From Diplolepis rosae (Eukaryota > Arthropoda > Insecta > Hymenoptera > Diplolepididae): DNA of 64,000 bases. The stretch lies in assembly GCA_030998225.1 (NCBI GenBank), contig JAPYXD010000738.1, positions 2,914,001 through 2,978,000 on the forward strand, read 5' to 3'. Position numbers and translations under genes: made by a program. The notes below the pieces were generated by a model. It was not told where the DNA came from. It worked only from the letters and a program-made list of their open reading frames with translations, and searched no databases. This document shows positions 1-12,082 of this stretch, in pieces; the first letter of the stretch is position 1, and the number at the start of each line of letters is the position of its first letter.

Positions 1-170
1 AGTTTCTCCGATTTTTCTTTTTCCGTATTTATGATAAAGTCCATTTGAATAGTATATTACATTACAAGGGGCGAAACACAGCGAAAGCAATGAGTTTCGC
101 CCCTTGTAATATAATATACTATTCAAATGGACTTTATCATAAATACGGAAAAAGAAAAATCGGAGAAACT
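1..170. repeat. Near-perfect 170-bp palindrome around a MITE-like core
   Basis: Positions 1-77 pair with 94-170 with one visible mismatch, leaving a 16-nt loop. The inner part (about 48-127) carries ATTACAAGGGGCGAAAC, which recurs with the same AT-rich end at 60885-60905, so it belongs to a dispersed short element. The outer 47 bases of each arm are flanking sequence duplicated in inverted orientation. Either a foldback element or a template-switch/assembly hairpin would produce this. The palindrome touches the window edge and may extend left. Confidence 0.85.
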
Positions 171-755
171 TTCACTGAATCTAAACCAGGAAGTTCTCAG
201 TTAAGAAGTTCTGAGCCAGAATCAATAAATAATAAAACCATCAAAAATTTATCCCCAATAATTGAAATACCAGATAGCAGTTCAGACTTTGAGCCCGAAA
301 CAAATCAAAAAATTTATAATTCTCGCGAAAGTATTGTTTCAAGTGTCGAAATTTGAAATATATCATTAGATTCGGGATCTGAAACAGAGACCGAAGAACC
401 TATTTTTGCCTATAATAAAAACTTCTTGTCTAGAATAACAGATATTCGTAATTTAGGAAAAAATTAAGTTAAATTGGTTAAGGATTTCTAGAATAAGAAA
501 AATTGTTCTGTAATGAGAATACACTAACAAGTCATTTTCTAGAAATAATTAATATGAGAAATACAAATTTCGAGTCAGTCACGAGATACCAGTAAAAAGG
601 GCACTGTAACTCATAGTCAAGTAAGAAAAAATCCAATTTTAGCAAAAGAAGTTGAAGAAAGTTCCAAAGTACCACTTGAACCAAAACGAAAAAATCCAGA
701 AGGAAATTTACAATATTCTGAATCGTCAAGTAAAAAAAATATATGTAATAAAATA
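171..755 (+). other. Decayed coding-like sequence, unidentified
   Basis: Short open stretches on the plus strand have Ser/Glu/Lys-rich composition. One runs out of the palindrome to a stop at about 356 (motifs PDSSSDFEPET, then SGSETETEE after the stop). A second runs from about 559 without a stop into the ORF1-like frame below. The bias looks coding, perhaps a retroelement gag or a host low-complexity region, but no domain is recognisable. Confidence 0.3.
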
Positions 756-972
756 ATGTATAATAAAAAAACGATGGGTAAAGAGGACTTGGGTGCTTCT
801 CCAGGAGCTGAGGGATGGAAGGACGTCCTTCAGCTCTTGAGGGAGCAAAGCGAGAAAATGGAGAAATTGGCAAGGGCTCTCAGCATTATCCAGGAGGGTA
901 TGCGAAGAAAGAACCCTGGCCACTTGAAGGACAGTGTAAACGAGGCCACAGAGGTGTTGAGCGGAATGCTCA
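756..972 (+). pseudogene. LINE ORF1-like frame, 5' part, split by hAT insertion
   Basis: The plus-strand frame contains MGKEDLGASPG followed by a helical stretch rich in Glu, Lys and Leu (QSEKMEKLARAL). It reads without a stop to the hAT insertion site. The last 8 bases (AATGCTCA) are the target duplication. When the element is skipped the frame continues at 11817 for about 16 more codons before a stop. N-terminal helix plus a later basic region resembles ORF1 of R1/jockey-type LINEs such as the one at 14144-15480, but no zinc knuckle is present. The frame is open further upstream, so the Met at 756 may not be the true start. Confidence 0.45.
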
Positions 973-3924
973 CAGTGTCTCCAGAACGTGGGGTTTTTCG
1001 GCCCCCACCACGTTCCCATCTGGGAGAAACACATGCAAACGTGGCGTGTCAGTGTGTCGGCTCTGCTACAGGCTGCGGTCACCAGCTTCGTGTAAAGCCG
1101 AAGGTGCACGAAGACGGACTTCGTTACAATGCTTGAGTTTTCAAGTTATTTTTAGATTGCACGCTTTCGTTTATCGAGTCAAAATTAAGAATTGTATTTT
1201 TCTCGAGTACGTGCAAAAGAGGCGCGAAGCAGACGACGAATTTGAATTTACGAAGTATATAGTTCAAGAAATAACACTTTTCTTCAATTTCTTGAAGAAA
1301 GTCTGCATGAAATAAACATCAGTATGATCTTGGAAAATTTCATGAGGATTTCAACACTTCAAAAATAAACTTTCAGTGAAATTTAGTGACAATAAATGTA
1401 TAAAATTTGAATCAATATATAATTTTCCATTCAAAATTATATACTTCTTACTAATTTTGTACATTTAACAATTTTTCAATTAGAACAATATTTTCTATCA
1501 AGATAAAATGAACATAAAATTCAAGTTCATAATTTATATTTTCAGTTATATATATAGAAATATTTTCATCTCACATTTTTGTAGCCTAACCACAAACTTT
1601 TCATTCCAAAACTTAAAATCTCTACGGAAATGGAAAATTGTCTAATAGCACTAGATAAATTAAAAAGCTAAAATATGTGTTTATTGGTATTTCCATATTA
1701 ACATATAAATATCAATCAACTTTAAATTTTACATAAAAATGTTCGTTCGAAGTGTTCAAATCTTGTTACAATTTGACAAGATTATATGGAGGAGTTCAAT
1801 TTTTTTAATGAAATATTTTGTAGTTCTTAATTTGTCTGTAGGTATGTAATAGGAGTAAGATTTGAACAGTAAACAACAAATTTTCCAATAGAATTCAGGA
1901 TCAATAATAATTGATTCAGGAAATACTTCAACTCTGTAGAGCATTTTTGTATTTCGAATTCAAAATGTGTGCTTAAGCCACAAAAAAGTAAGCTGAAAAT
2001 GTAAATATAAAACTAATTATGTCATGTTTATGTCTTCTTAATGGAAAATACTTTGCATATAATTCTCTCATTCGATACTTTTTAATGTATGAACATTCAA
2101 GAAATTGATAAATATTCCATCTTTTTATAGGAACTAAAAATTTCCGGATAATGCTTTGATTGAGAAAGCTAAAAATTTGTCATATATTGATATAAATTGC
2201 AATTTTACAATTGCATTATTTTTCAAATATTTTAACATCTCTTCAATCTTGATAATTCTCACAGAAGTTTATTTCATGTGAGTGACTTTTTCTTTTTCTA
2301 ATGAAAGATTTCGTAATTCTAAATTCCAATTCGTAACATTGTAAAAAGATTTTAAAACTTCATAAAAATTTTTTTCTGTTTAATCAAAGTCAATAAATAT
2401 TCAATGTTTGGAATCGAAATATTAAGTAAATGATTTTTAATTTCTGGGAATAAACTGCTTCAATAAGACAATCTTTCTTCTTTGTGAGAAATCTCAATTT
2501 TAAAATTAAAATTCTACGCATAGGATACAAAAACATAATATGAAAATACTTTTATTACAGAATTTTTAAATATACAAGTTGACTAATTTTTAATCGAGTA
2601 AATCGGCTACTTTAAGCAAAAAATTATGTTAAAAATATTTTATCAAAACTAAATAAGACACATTAAATTACGGTTTAAAATCCACATTCATAGATTGGTG
2701 GTAAAAGCAGTTTAAAGTTTTTTAATCTTACGTTTTAGTGACGTATGCACAGACTTTTAATCAGATAAATGAAATGCTTTATAGAAAGTCAAAATTTTCT
2801 TATTACTGCACTTAATCAAATTTATAAAGTAAAAATATTTTTTAATTGATGCTTTCACTCAATTCTTTAAACATTCATTAACTGAAAATTGTACTCAAAA
2901 TTTAATCTTGCAGCGTTCCAATATTCCCACAATGTTACAAAATCTTATTAATCATTATTTTAGTCGAATTATTTTCAAAATATTTAAAAAATACATGTAA
3001 ATATTTTGATTAAATACTCTGTCAAATTTTGCATTTGACTGATCTTGCAAAATTGTTGAAAGTTTTGAATACCGATAGAAGAAACTTTAAATGAAATTTT
3101 ATGTCCATAAATGCTTAAAGTTCTATATAGAAATATCAACTACAACATTCTCAAATTTTATAAATAAACTACTAAATTCAAAAAGTTTCGGATTTATTTA
3201 AAAACTGTACAAATTTCAAATATGAATCAGTCAAAATCTACTGATTATCAGTGAAATTTGACTGATTTAAATAACTAAAAACAGGTTACTGTGAATCAGT
3301 CAAATTTCACTGATTACTTCAGTGAAAAGTAACTGATTTAACAGTGAAAAATATTGTTTCCACTGATGATTCAGTGAAAAGGCAAATCACTGATTCAATC
3401 AGTGAAAATTTGACTGATTTAGATTTAGAGTGTTTACAAATTTTAAATATAAAGTGTACTCTGTACATTAATCAAACAAATTTAGAAGATGAATATTTTA
3501 ATAAATATTCCTAAATATTATTGGAATATGATACATATCGATTTAGAAAAACTTCTTCAAAGAACTCAGACATTTTTCTTATTTTACGACATTTTTACAC
3601 CATCTTTGACCTTTGGGTAGGATTCAAGAAAACAATTGTAGACATACTTTCATTACTTAGTAAAATACTATGAAGACTTGCTTTTTAAATTGAAGCGAAA
3701 ACTTTTAAAACCTTTAACAATCGGTTGCATAGATTCTGCTCTAATCTTGGACGCAATTAGAGAAATAGGTTTTTTTGCTTTTTTTAGATCTAGTTTTTGC
3801 CTTAAACATAAAAGAAAGAAAACACATTTGAAATATTAAAATAAAAAAGCTGGTTCATTCTTAGAGAATCCCAAATATTCTGAAATAAAACTCCTTTCCA
3901 CACCACCACGGAGGTAGAGTTTAA
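973..3924 (+). repeat. hAT copy 1, left terminal inverted repeat
   Basis: This 2.95-kb arm matches, inverted, 8853-11808, and also the arms of copy 2 (32978-35932 and 38818-41772). The outer 170 bp are GC-rich and contain a small internal hairpin, CGTGGGG with CCCCCACCACG. The rest is strongly AT-rich and mostly non-coding. It includes a 62-codon minus-strand ORF (1756-1944), an 89-codon frame near 1050-1315, and a CACTGATT/TCAGTGA cluster at 3221-3430. Confidence 0.9.
3221..3430. repeat. CACTGATT/TCAGTGA motif cluster in hAT arm
   Basis: The motifs TCAGTGAAA and TTTCACTGA occur many times in both orientations within about 210 bp, giving overlapping small palindromes. The cluster recurs in all four arms (about 9352-9556, 35228-35443, 39318-39522). 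A looser version stands alone at 25110-25430. Clusters like this near transposon ends often bind transposase, which is an inference here. Confidence 0.75.
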
Positions 3925-3938
3925 GGCTCGTTTTTTAC

Positions 3939-5355
3939 ATTCTCATCATGGTTGAGAAGGTATTGGTTTTATGTGAAAAATGACTTTCGAAATTTTCATC
4001 AAATCTTTACGTTTTGAGACCCCCTGAGTCCGAAAAAATGGTTTTTACGAAAGTGTCTGTCTGTCTGTCTGTCTGTAGGTCATGTGCGGCATAACTCTCG
4101 ATAGAATTATCAGATTGAATTGAGCTTTGGTACACTTTATCGGAGCCGAAAAAGTAAGGACAAGTTCGTTAACCAGCCACATCCAATCAAAATTGAGGGA
4201 TGGAGCACTACTTTTGTGTTTTTGAAAATAATTTTTTGAAAAAATCAAAAATTCCAATCCTTGTTTTTGATAGTGCTCACAAATCTCTAAAAATTATCCC
4301 AATAACATTTTTTGATTAAATCAAAATTAGAAATGTTACAGCATATTCAAATTCGAAAAAAGTCAATATCAAAATTCCATTTTCCAGTTAAATTATACGA
4401 GATACGAAAAAACGTTATGATACAATATTATTGAATACATAAAGACCTAAAAATTTGAATTATAACATTTTTTCATAAGATGCATATTTTTCTTTTTAAT
4501 TAAAAAAAAACTGTTGAAAATCCAAAATTCAATTTTTTAACAATAATATTGGAAATACAAAAAAAACGTAAGAATACAAAGTTGTTCTTTTCAAAAAGAT
4601 CTACAAATTTTGTCTGACACAGTTTTTGATAAAAGATATATTTTTCGTCTCAATTCCAAAAAATACGATAAAAATGAAAAAATTCCATTTTTTAGACAAA
4701 ATATGTGAGATGCAAAAAAAATATTTAGATGGAAAATTGTTTGCCTAAATGAGGTCTACAAATTGTCATTAAGACATTTCGGGACAGGATGTATATTTTA
4801 TGTTTTGATTTTTAATATTGAAAAGATTCGATTTTTCCACCAAAATATGTGAGATACGAAATAAGCGTTGTTCTGCAAACTCGTTTCCTTAAATAAAGTC
4901 TACGATTGTTTTTTCTTTTTGAGAGATTTGGAAGAAAATAAATTATTTTAATCATGTAATTTATTAAAAAGTTACTGAAATGTATACAGAAAATCGAGCG
5001 CGAAGCGCGAGTGTCATGATGAGAATGTTTTCCTTAAGGCCGATAGAGCCTTAAGTAAATTGAATTTCCTGTTTCACTTAAATTCAAAAAGAAATTCAGT
5101 GACTTTGAGAAAATGTGTAATTCACATCATCTGTAATATTATTATAAAATTGGTTTGAGCTTCAGTATCAAAATATAAGAAATAAACTTAAATGTATGCG
5201 AAGAGCACAAGACCGAGCGCGAAGCGCGAGGTCCAGAAAGAACGGAGCGCGAAGCGCGACGATCGAATCGCGCGCCCTAGGCGCGCTCAAACTTGCGAGC
5301 GAAGCGAGCTGCGCGCCAAGCGCGCGATGAGAATGTGCCCGCCAAGCAGGCAGAT
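3939..5355. mobile_element. 1.4-kb insertion in hAT copy 1
   Basis: Copy 2 reads straight through this point (about 35930-35950), giving an empty site. The insertion is flanked by TTTTTTAC at 3931-3938 and 5356-5363, an apparent 8-bp duplication in a T-run. The left end reads ATTCTCATCATGG and a GATGAGAATGT occurs near the right end (about 5328-5338), suggesting inverted ends. It contains a (GTCT)n run at 4055-4077. Its left part is related, inverted, to 62200-62370. No transposase is visible, so it is non-autonomous and of unknown superfamily. Confidence 0.7.
4988..5350. repeat. GAGCGCGAAGCGCGA iterated palindromic motif
   Basis: GCGCGAAGCGCG and variants occur at least five times in this GC-rich tail of the 1.4-kb insertion (near 4994, 5215, 5244 and 5271-5325). 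Each is itself a short palindrome. A plus-strand ORF over it (Ser-Ala-Lys-Arg repeats) is a by-product of the repeat and is not annotated as a gene. Confidence 0.7.
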
Positions 5356-5822
5356 TTTTTTACGTGGTATCCCCTGTAGGCCTAGTCCACGTCCTACGAA
5401 ACGAAAAGGGTTTTTGCTTTCAAGCAAAAAGAAAAAAGGAAAAAAATGAAGCAAAGTGGTAAAAAACGCTACAAATGTAGCCCGTACTTCAGGCTTGCCT
5501 CTATCAAATGCCAGTATACGTCGAACAAAAATGTTTTGTTTTAAATCAAATAATGAAGAAGTTTGATTAATTCGGGATGATTTGGGGTGCTTGATTATTG
5601 TGAGTCCCCTTGCCTCTCACTTATGCCCAAAGCGTGATATTACTCAATTTCAGTATGTTTTCTTACTCAGAAAATAATAATTAAAACTAAACAATTTCCA
5701 TACCCGAGGCACGCGAAGAAAGGAATAAAGAACGTATCTCTGATATAAGAAATAAAATGTCATTATTTTGTGAGTAAGAAAGGGGTTTGAAATTGATTAA
5801 CGCCATGCCTTGGCCATTAGAA

Positions 5823-8048
5823 TTAATTCTCTCCTTCGTGAGCGGAGAACGACAAACCACTTTCCCTATCACTTTCTGCCATCTCATATAGATTTTCGGT
5901 CATTAATTGCAAATGCTTCGAAGTGATCCTCGTTGTTCTGGCTGTTTCAGCTCTCGCCTTTAGGGCTGATCGAGTAACACAAATTGAGTTGACCGTCCTG
6001 TTTCCTAAGCGATTTCTTTTGGGAGTATTCGCGTCCGTGAGCATGGAGAAACCTCGCTCCGCCTCAGCATTTGAATGAGGAAGACTCCGAACATGATTCA
6101 ATACTGCTGTCAAATTTGGAAAAAGTTTTTCTCCTGTACTCGTCGAAGATACACCGATACTAGACCACATTTCGTCAAAAGATAAATTCGACCACTTTTC
6201 TTTGAGTTCCTGTCTGATTTTGAGTAAAGAATCCCACTCTTTTTGTACACCTATTCTATCAAACGACCCTAAATCTTGAAAAACTTTCCAGACCCTAGGA
6301 AAAGTTTCGCTTCGATCAGCATAGAAAGCTACTTGAGGCCGGAAAACAGCAATGCAAGACAAAAAGATGTCATCAAAACGAAGTCGATTGCGAATTTCTT
6401 CGCTTGCTGTGACATAAAATTTCAAGCAATTACGAAGAAATAGATCAACTTCTACTATTTGCAATTTCTTGTTTGTAAGTTGCTGCTGGAAATATTCTCT
6501 CGTTTCCTTACCAACGTCAATGTCTTGAAGCGTTTTTTGATTACTAGGATCTGCAAAGTTAACATTTCTAATGATTTAAAGGAATAAATTCGGTTGAAGA
6601 AGACCCTCTTTCAAATAACTGCTAAGAATCCATACGAAGAATTTAGCCGAGTTTGGCTGGAGTTCCTGAACCATTGTTTCGAGACTTTGAAATTTCGCAT
6701 TCTATACGTTGAACCTATTCAAAGTAAATTTCAAGAATAGGAAATATGCGAGTGTCAAAGGATTCTGCATTTTTCCTAACAAGTCGTTGGCCTTTACCTT
6801 CTCAGATACGAGGACCATAAGATACTGAAGAATAACTTCCCAATTCCTTATTATAATATCTATGCATCGATAGCGGACAAGCCAGCGAGTTTCAGAATGA
6901 CTAGGAATTTTTTGATAGTCATTTCCTAATTCCAAAACAATCGATCGAAAAATAGCCGTTCGCTTGGAGCTAGCATTAAGAAAAGCTGGCAAATCTTTGA
7001 TTAAATCCTCTACATCTGGGATTGTGGCAGAAGCATATTTTGCTACAATTGATGACGAATGCGATACACACGGGAAAACAATTAAACGGGGACTTTTTTC
7101 CTTTAATTTTGTTTTAAATGAGGACCTATTGCCGACCATCACCTGTGCATTATCACAAGCTAAAGCACAGATATTAGATAAAGGGATTTTCTGCCGGGAC
7201 AATGCTTTTTCGAACGCATCAAAAATTTTAGAGGCAGAACAATCCGAAGCATTTACATTAATTAGCTTGAGCAATTCCACCCTGACAGAAAATTTCGTTG
7301 GCTCCACATATCGAACCATTAATGACAGCCACTTTTCTAGAGTCCTGTCGGTCGTTTCGTCTTCGTACACTGAAAATGATTGCTTACGCAAAATATTTGC
7401 CATGCGATCAGTTTCAGCAGCACATACGACGTTATTTACAAATAGGACCATTTTAGTGTGGCTCAATCTAACGTCTTTTAAAACCGAAGGTTCCATATCT
7501 TGGAAAAGTCCTATCAATTCTGATGAAATCGCGAATGGTAAATTATGCTCTACGAAAAATGTACTAATCCTAATCTCTGCTTCTTGTACTTTCTGTTTGA
7601 AAGTAACACTTTCCGGAATCGTGGAATTTGTGAATTCTGAAGCAGAAGAACTTGCTACACAAGGTTCAACACTGTAAGAATTGGCAGTTACATTAGAAGA
7701 ATTTTCACTTACTACTCTATAACATTCTAATTTATTTGACATCTCTTGCTTCTTTCTGTGTGATAAAGATGCTTCATGCTTTTCAATTTCCGATTTGCCG
7801 CATAGCAACGTTGTATTGCCAATTTTGCAATGAAATCTTGTTTCATCTGCTAATGTAACCACCCACTCTCTCCACGACGGAAATTCCTCAAACCATCCCA
7901 ACTGAAAGTTTTTTGCATTTTTCATGACTTTTCTAGCGGGTTGACATTCGTTTGAACCAGAGATCAAACGGTGGTCAACCTTCGTTTGAACCTGGCTGTC
8001 CTTCAAAACACTCGAATTTGGGTCAACCGGATTACTCATTGTGAACAA
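5823..8048 (-). pseudogene. hAT transposase (BED finger to hATC dimerisation), frameshifted
   Basis: The minus strand encodes two main pieces. Piece 6702-8048 (448 aa) has a BED-type zinc finger around residues 70-100; one expected Cys is Gly here (CKIGN, against CKICN in copy 2). It then has the RNase-H-like core, with first Asp in YEDETTDRTLEKW, second Asp in LACDNAQVM, a CVSH motif of the insertion domain, and SETRWLVRY. Piece 5823-6464 (213 aa) carries the C-terminal hATC dimerisation region, LPHSNAEAERGFSML, with the candidate catalytic Glu. The 6465-6701 interval encodes the connecting part in shifted frames. It resembles the transposases related to host ZBED/SCAND3-type genes. The start is the first Met before the BED finger. 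Confidence 0.88.
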
Positions 8049-8852
8049 TAAATTATACGACGAAGGAAAACAGAATTATTTGAAAAGAATTAATAAGATG
8101 AAAAGTCGATAAAATTGAGCGAATGTGAATAATTTGTAATCTGCACACAAATTAAGTTTCACAAAATAAACTTACCCACAAGCATCAAACAATAACGTAC
8201 GTAAGAGCACTCACGTATCACCAAATAATAAAATAATATTCTTACTTTTGCCGTTTTCAATAAGGAATTACGATAAAAATATGAAGAATCCACACTCTTG
8301 CCTTCTCAAATAACGCATAAAGCGAGAATCAAGTATATCTTAGAAGAAAACAAAAGAAGGTTGCTATTATTATTTGTTTTCGTCTCCAGTTTGAACTCTA
8401 TACCGTTCGTTTGCGATTTAAAACATTGGTAACATTTTGGCTATTAATCTGATTGAGATACAACTTTTCAGAAAACTTTCTTTACTAAAGTATTAAAATT
8501 TTTCTCCTGTAGATAGTTTGAGAAAATGTAGACACTTAATACAATATTAATAAAATCGTAAAATTCTGAAAATTTGTTAAGCAAGCGCGAGTGGAAGTAG
8601 AGAAACCAATTTTTTTATTAAAATGTACTTCTCCCAATTACTTGAAAAATTAGAAGTTTTAAAAATTTTTGCAAAAGGAAAAACGATGTGCCTTGAAAGT
8701 GTGTACCAGTCCGTGAAATTCAAATTCGAACGATTTTTATAATTAATTATCCTGTACATTTAAAGATACAATTTTTGTATTTGGAATAAGTTTTCTGCAA
8801 TTACGAAAAAATTTATTTAGAGTACATAAAATTTATTGAACTAATACTAGTA

Positions 8853-11808
8853 AACTCTACCTCCGTGGTGGTGTGGAAAGGAGTTTTATTTCAGAATATT
8901 TGGGATTCTCTAAGTATGAACCAGCTTTTTTATTTTAATATTTCAAATGTGTTTTCTTTCTTTTATGTTTAAGGCGAAAACTAAATCTAAAAAAAGCAAA
9001 AAAACCTATTTCTCTAATTGCGTCCAAGATTAGAGCAGAATCTATGCAACCGATTGTTAAAGGTTTTAAAAGTTTTCGCTTCAATTTAAAAAGCAAGTCT
9101 TCATAGTATTTTACTAAGTAATGAAAGTATGTCTACAATTGTTTTCTTGAATCCTACCCAAAGGTCAAAGATGGTGCAAAAATGTCGTAAAATAAGAAAA
9201 ATGTCTAAGTTCTTTGAAGAAGTTTTTCTAAATCGATATGTATCATATTCCAATAATATTTAGGAATATTTATTAAAATATTCATCTTCTAAATTTGTTT
9301 GATTAATGTACAGAGTACACTTTATATTTGAAATTTGTAAACACTCTAAATCTAAATCAGTCAAATTTTCACTGATTGAATCAGTGATTTGCCTTTTCAC
9401 TGAATCATCAGTGGAATCAAAATTTTTCACTGTTAAATCAGCTACTTTTCACTGAAGTAATCAGTGAAATTTGACTGATTCACAGTAACCTGTTTTTAGT
9501 TATTTAAATCAGTCAAATTTCACTGATAATCAGTAGATTTTGACTGATTCATATTTGAAATTTGTACAGTTTTTAAAAAAATCCGAAACTTTTTGAATTT
9601 AGTAGTTTATTTATAAAATTTGAGAATGTTGTAGTTGATATTTCTATATAGAACTTTAAGCATTTATGGACATAAAATTTCATTTAAAGTTTCTTCTATC
9701 GGTATTCAAAACTTTCAACAATTTTGCAATATCAGTCAAATTGAAAAATTTGACAGAGTATTTAATCAAAATATTTACATTTATTTTTTAAATATTTTGA
9801 AAATAATTCGACTAAAATAATGATTAATAAGATTTTGTAACATTGTGGGAATATTGGAACGCTGCAAGATTAAATTTTGAGTACAATTTTCAGTTAATGA
9901 ATGTTTAAAGAATTGAGTGAAAGCATCAATTAAAAAATATTTTTACTTTATAAATTTGATTAAGTGCAGTAATAAGAAAATTTTGACTTTCTATAAAGCA
10001 TTTCATTTATCTGATTAAAATCTGTGCATACGCCACTAAAACGTAAGATTAAAAAACTTTAAACTGCTTTTACCATCAATCTATGAATGTGGATTTTAAT
10101 CCGTAATTTAATGTTTCTTATTTTTTTTTTGATAAAATATTTTTAACATAATTTTTTGCTTAAAGTAGCCGATTTACTCGATTAAAAATTGGTCAACTTG
10201 TATATTTCAAAATTCTGTAATAAAAGTATTTTCATATTATGTTTTTGTGTCCTATGCGTAGAATTTTAATTTTAAAATTGAGATTTTTTACAAAGAAGAA
10301 AGATTGTCTTATTGAAGCAGTTTATTCCCAGAAATTAAAAATCATTTACTTAATATTTCGATTCCAAACATTGAATATTTATTGACTTTGAATAAAACAG
10401 AAAAAAAATTTTTATGAAATTTTAAAATCTTTTTACAATGTTACGAATTGGGCCGAATTTGGAATTACGAAATCTTTCATTAGAAAAAGAAAAAGTCACT
10501 CACATGAAATAAACTTCTGTAAGAATTATCAAGATCGAAGAGATGTTAAAATATTTGAAAAATAATGCAATTGTAAAATTGCAATTTATATCAATATATG
10601 ACAAATTTTTAGCTTTCTCAATCAAAGCATTATCCGGAAATTTTTAGTTCCTATAAAAAGATGGAATATTTATCAATTTCTTGAATGTTCATACATTAAA
10701 AAAATATCGAATTAGAGAATTATATGCAAAGTATTTTCCATTAAGAAGACATAAACATGACATAATTAGTTTTATATTTACATTTTCAGCTTACTTTTTT
10801 GTGGCTTAAGCACACATTTTGAATTCGAAATACAAAAATGCTCTACAGAGTTGAGGTATTTCCTGAATCAATTATTATTGATCCTGAATTCTATTGGAAA
10901 ATTTGTTGTTTACTGTTCAAATCTTACTACGATTTCACACGGACAGACAAGTTAAGAACTACAAAATATTTCATCCAAAAGATTGCACTTCTCCATAAAA
11001 TCTTGTCAAATTGTAACAAGATTTGAACACTTCGAACGAACATTTTTATGTAAAATTTAAAGTTGATTGATATTTATATGTTAATATGGAAATACCAATA
11101 AACACATATTTTAGCTTTTTAATTTATCTACTGCTATTAGACAATTTTCCATTTCCGTAGAGATTTTAAGTTTTGGAATGAAAAGTTTGTGCTTAGGCTA
11201 CAAAAATGTGAGATGAAAATATTTCTAACATATAACTGAAAATATAAATTATGAACTTGAATTTTATGTTCATTTCATCTTGATAGAAAATATTGTTCTA
11301 ATTGAAAAATTGTTAAATGTACAAAATTAGTAAGAAGTATATAAATTTGAATGGAAAATTATATATTGATTCAAATTTTATACATTTATTGTCACTAAAT
11401 TTCACTGAAAGTTTATTTTTGAAGTGTTGAAATCCTCATGAAATTTTCCAAGATCATACTGATGTTTATTTCATGCAGACTTTCTTCAAGAAATTGAAGA
11501 AAAGTGTTATTTCTTGAACTATATACTTCTTAAATTCAAATTCGTCGTCTGCTTCGCGCCTCTTTTGCACGTACTCGAGAAAAATACAATTCTTAATTTC
11601 GACTCGATAAACGAAAGCGTGAAATCTAAAAATAACTTGAAAACTCAAGCATTGTAACGAAGTCCGTCTTCGTGCACCTTCGGCTTTACACGAAGCTGGT
11701 GACCGCAGCGTGTAGCAGAGCCGACACACTGACACGCCACGTTTACATGTGTTTCTCCCAGATGGGAACGTGGTGGGGGCCGAAAAACCCTACGTTCTGG
11801 AGACACTG
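8853..11808 (-). repeat. hAT copy 1, right terminal inverted repeat
   Basis: This is the inverted partner of 973-3924, ending at the 8-bp duplication. It carries the motif cluster at 9352-9556, the 62-codon ORF now on plus (10838-11026; MLYRVEVFPESIIIDPEF), and the 89-codon frame on minus (11466-11735). Differences from the left arm are scattered single bases and small indels. Confidence 0.9.
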
Positions 11809-12082
11809 AATGCTCAACACCTATAAATACCTTCTGGAAAGCGGGGTGGAAATCTAGAAGAAGCTGGAATCCCACCCCGCTTTGAAAAAGCTGAGTATCT
11901 TTCGGAGACCGCGCTCTGCGTCTCTGAGGGATACCCCAAAAAATCTGACAAAGGGGAAGAAGAGGGTTGCTCCTTCTCCCCCCGAGGATTGGCTTCCCAA
12001 AAAGGGAAGGGTGACACATCGCCAACATACGCTGACACCATCAGAGGCCAGACCCCACAGAAGGATTGAAAATAGCAGCTGA
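11809..12082 (+). pseudogene. LINE ORF1-like frame, 3' part after hAT insertion
   Basis: It begins with the second AATGCTCA duplication. In frame with 756-972 it reads NTYKYLLESGVEI and then a stop. Another frame (11882-12082, 66 aa) is basic and Pro/Ser-rich (TKGKKRVAPSPPEDW, KKGRVTHRQ), which is typical of the linker region of LINE ORF1 proteins upstream of the zinc knuckles. The zinc knuckles and any ORF2 are absent. The sequence decays into a purine-rich run near 12085-12125. Confidence 0.4.

Larger units (their letters stand above)
973..11808. mobile_element. hAT transposon copy 1 with about 2.95-kb terminal inverted repeats
   Basis: The element starts CAGTGTCTCCAGAAC and ends with its inverse. 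It is flanked by a perfect 8-bp duplication AATGCTCA at 965-972 and 11809-11816. A CAGTG start and an 8-bp duplication are hallmarks of the hAT superfamily. The two arms (973-3924 and 8853-11808) are near-identical inverted copies. Between them lies a minus-strand hAT transposase pseudogene at 5823-8048. A 1.4-kb secondary insertion sits at 3939-5355. Total length is 10,836 bp; without the insertion it would be about 9.4 kb. Normal hAT TIRs are 10-30 bp, so the arms are exceptional. The transposase is broken, so this copy is non-autonomous. Confidence 0.92.

Noticed and set aside
3221..3430. CRISPR-like array
   Set aside because: No constant-length repeat/spacer order; motifs are mixed-orientation and the DNA is eukaryotic.
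5192..5449. Ser-Lys-Arg repeat ORF
   Set aside because: Arises from reiterated GCGCGAAGCGCG palindromes.
6964..7677. 237-codon plus-strand ORF
   Set aside because: Antisense to the hAT transposase; no domain.
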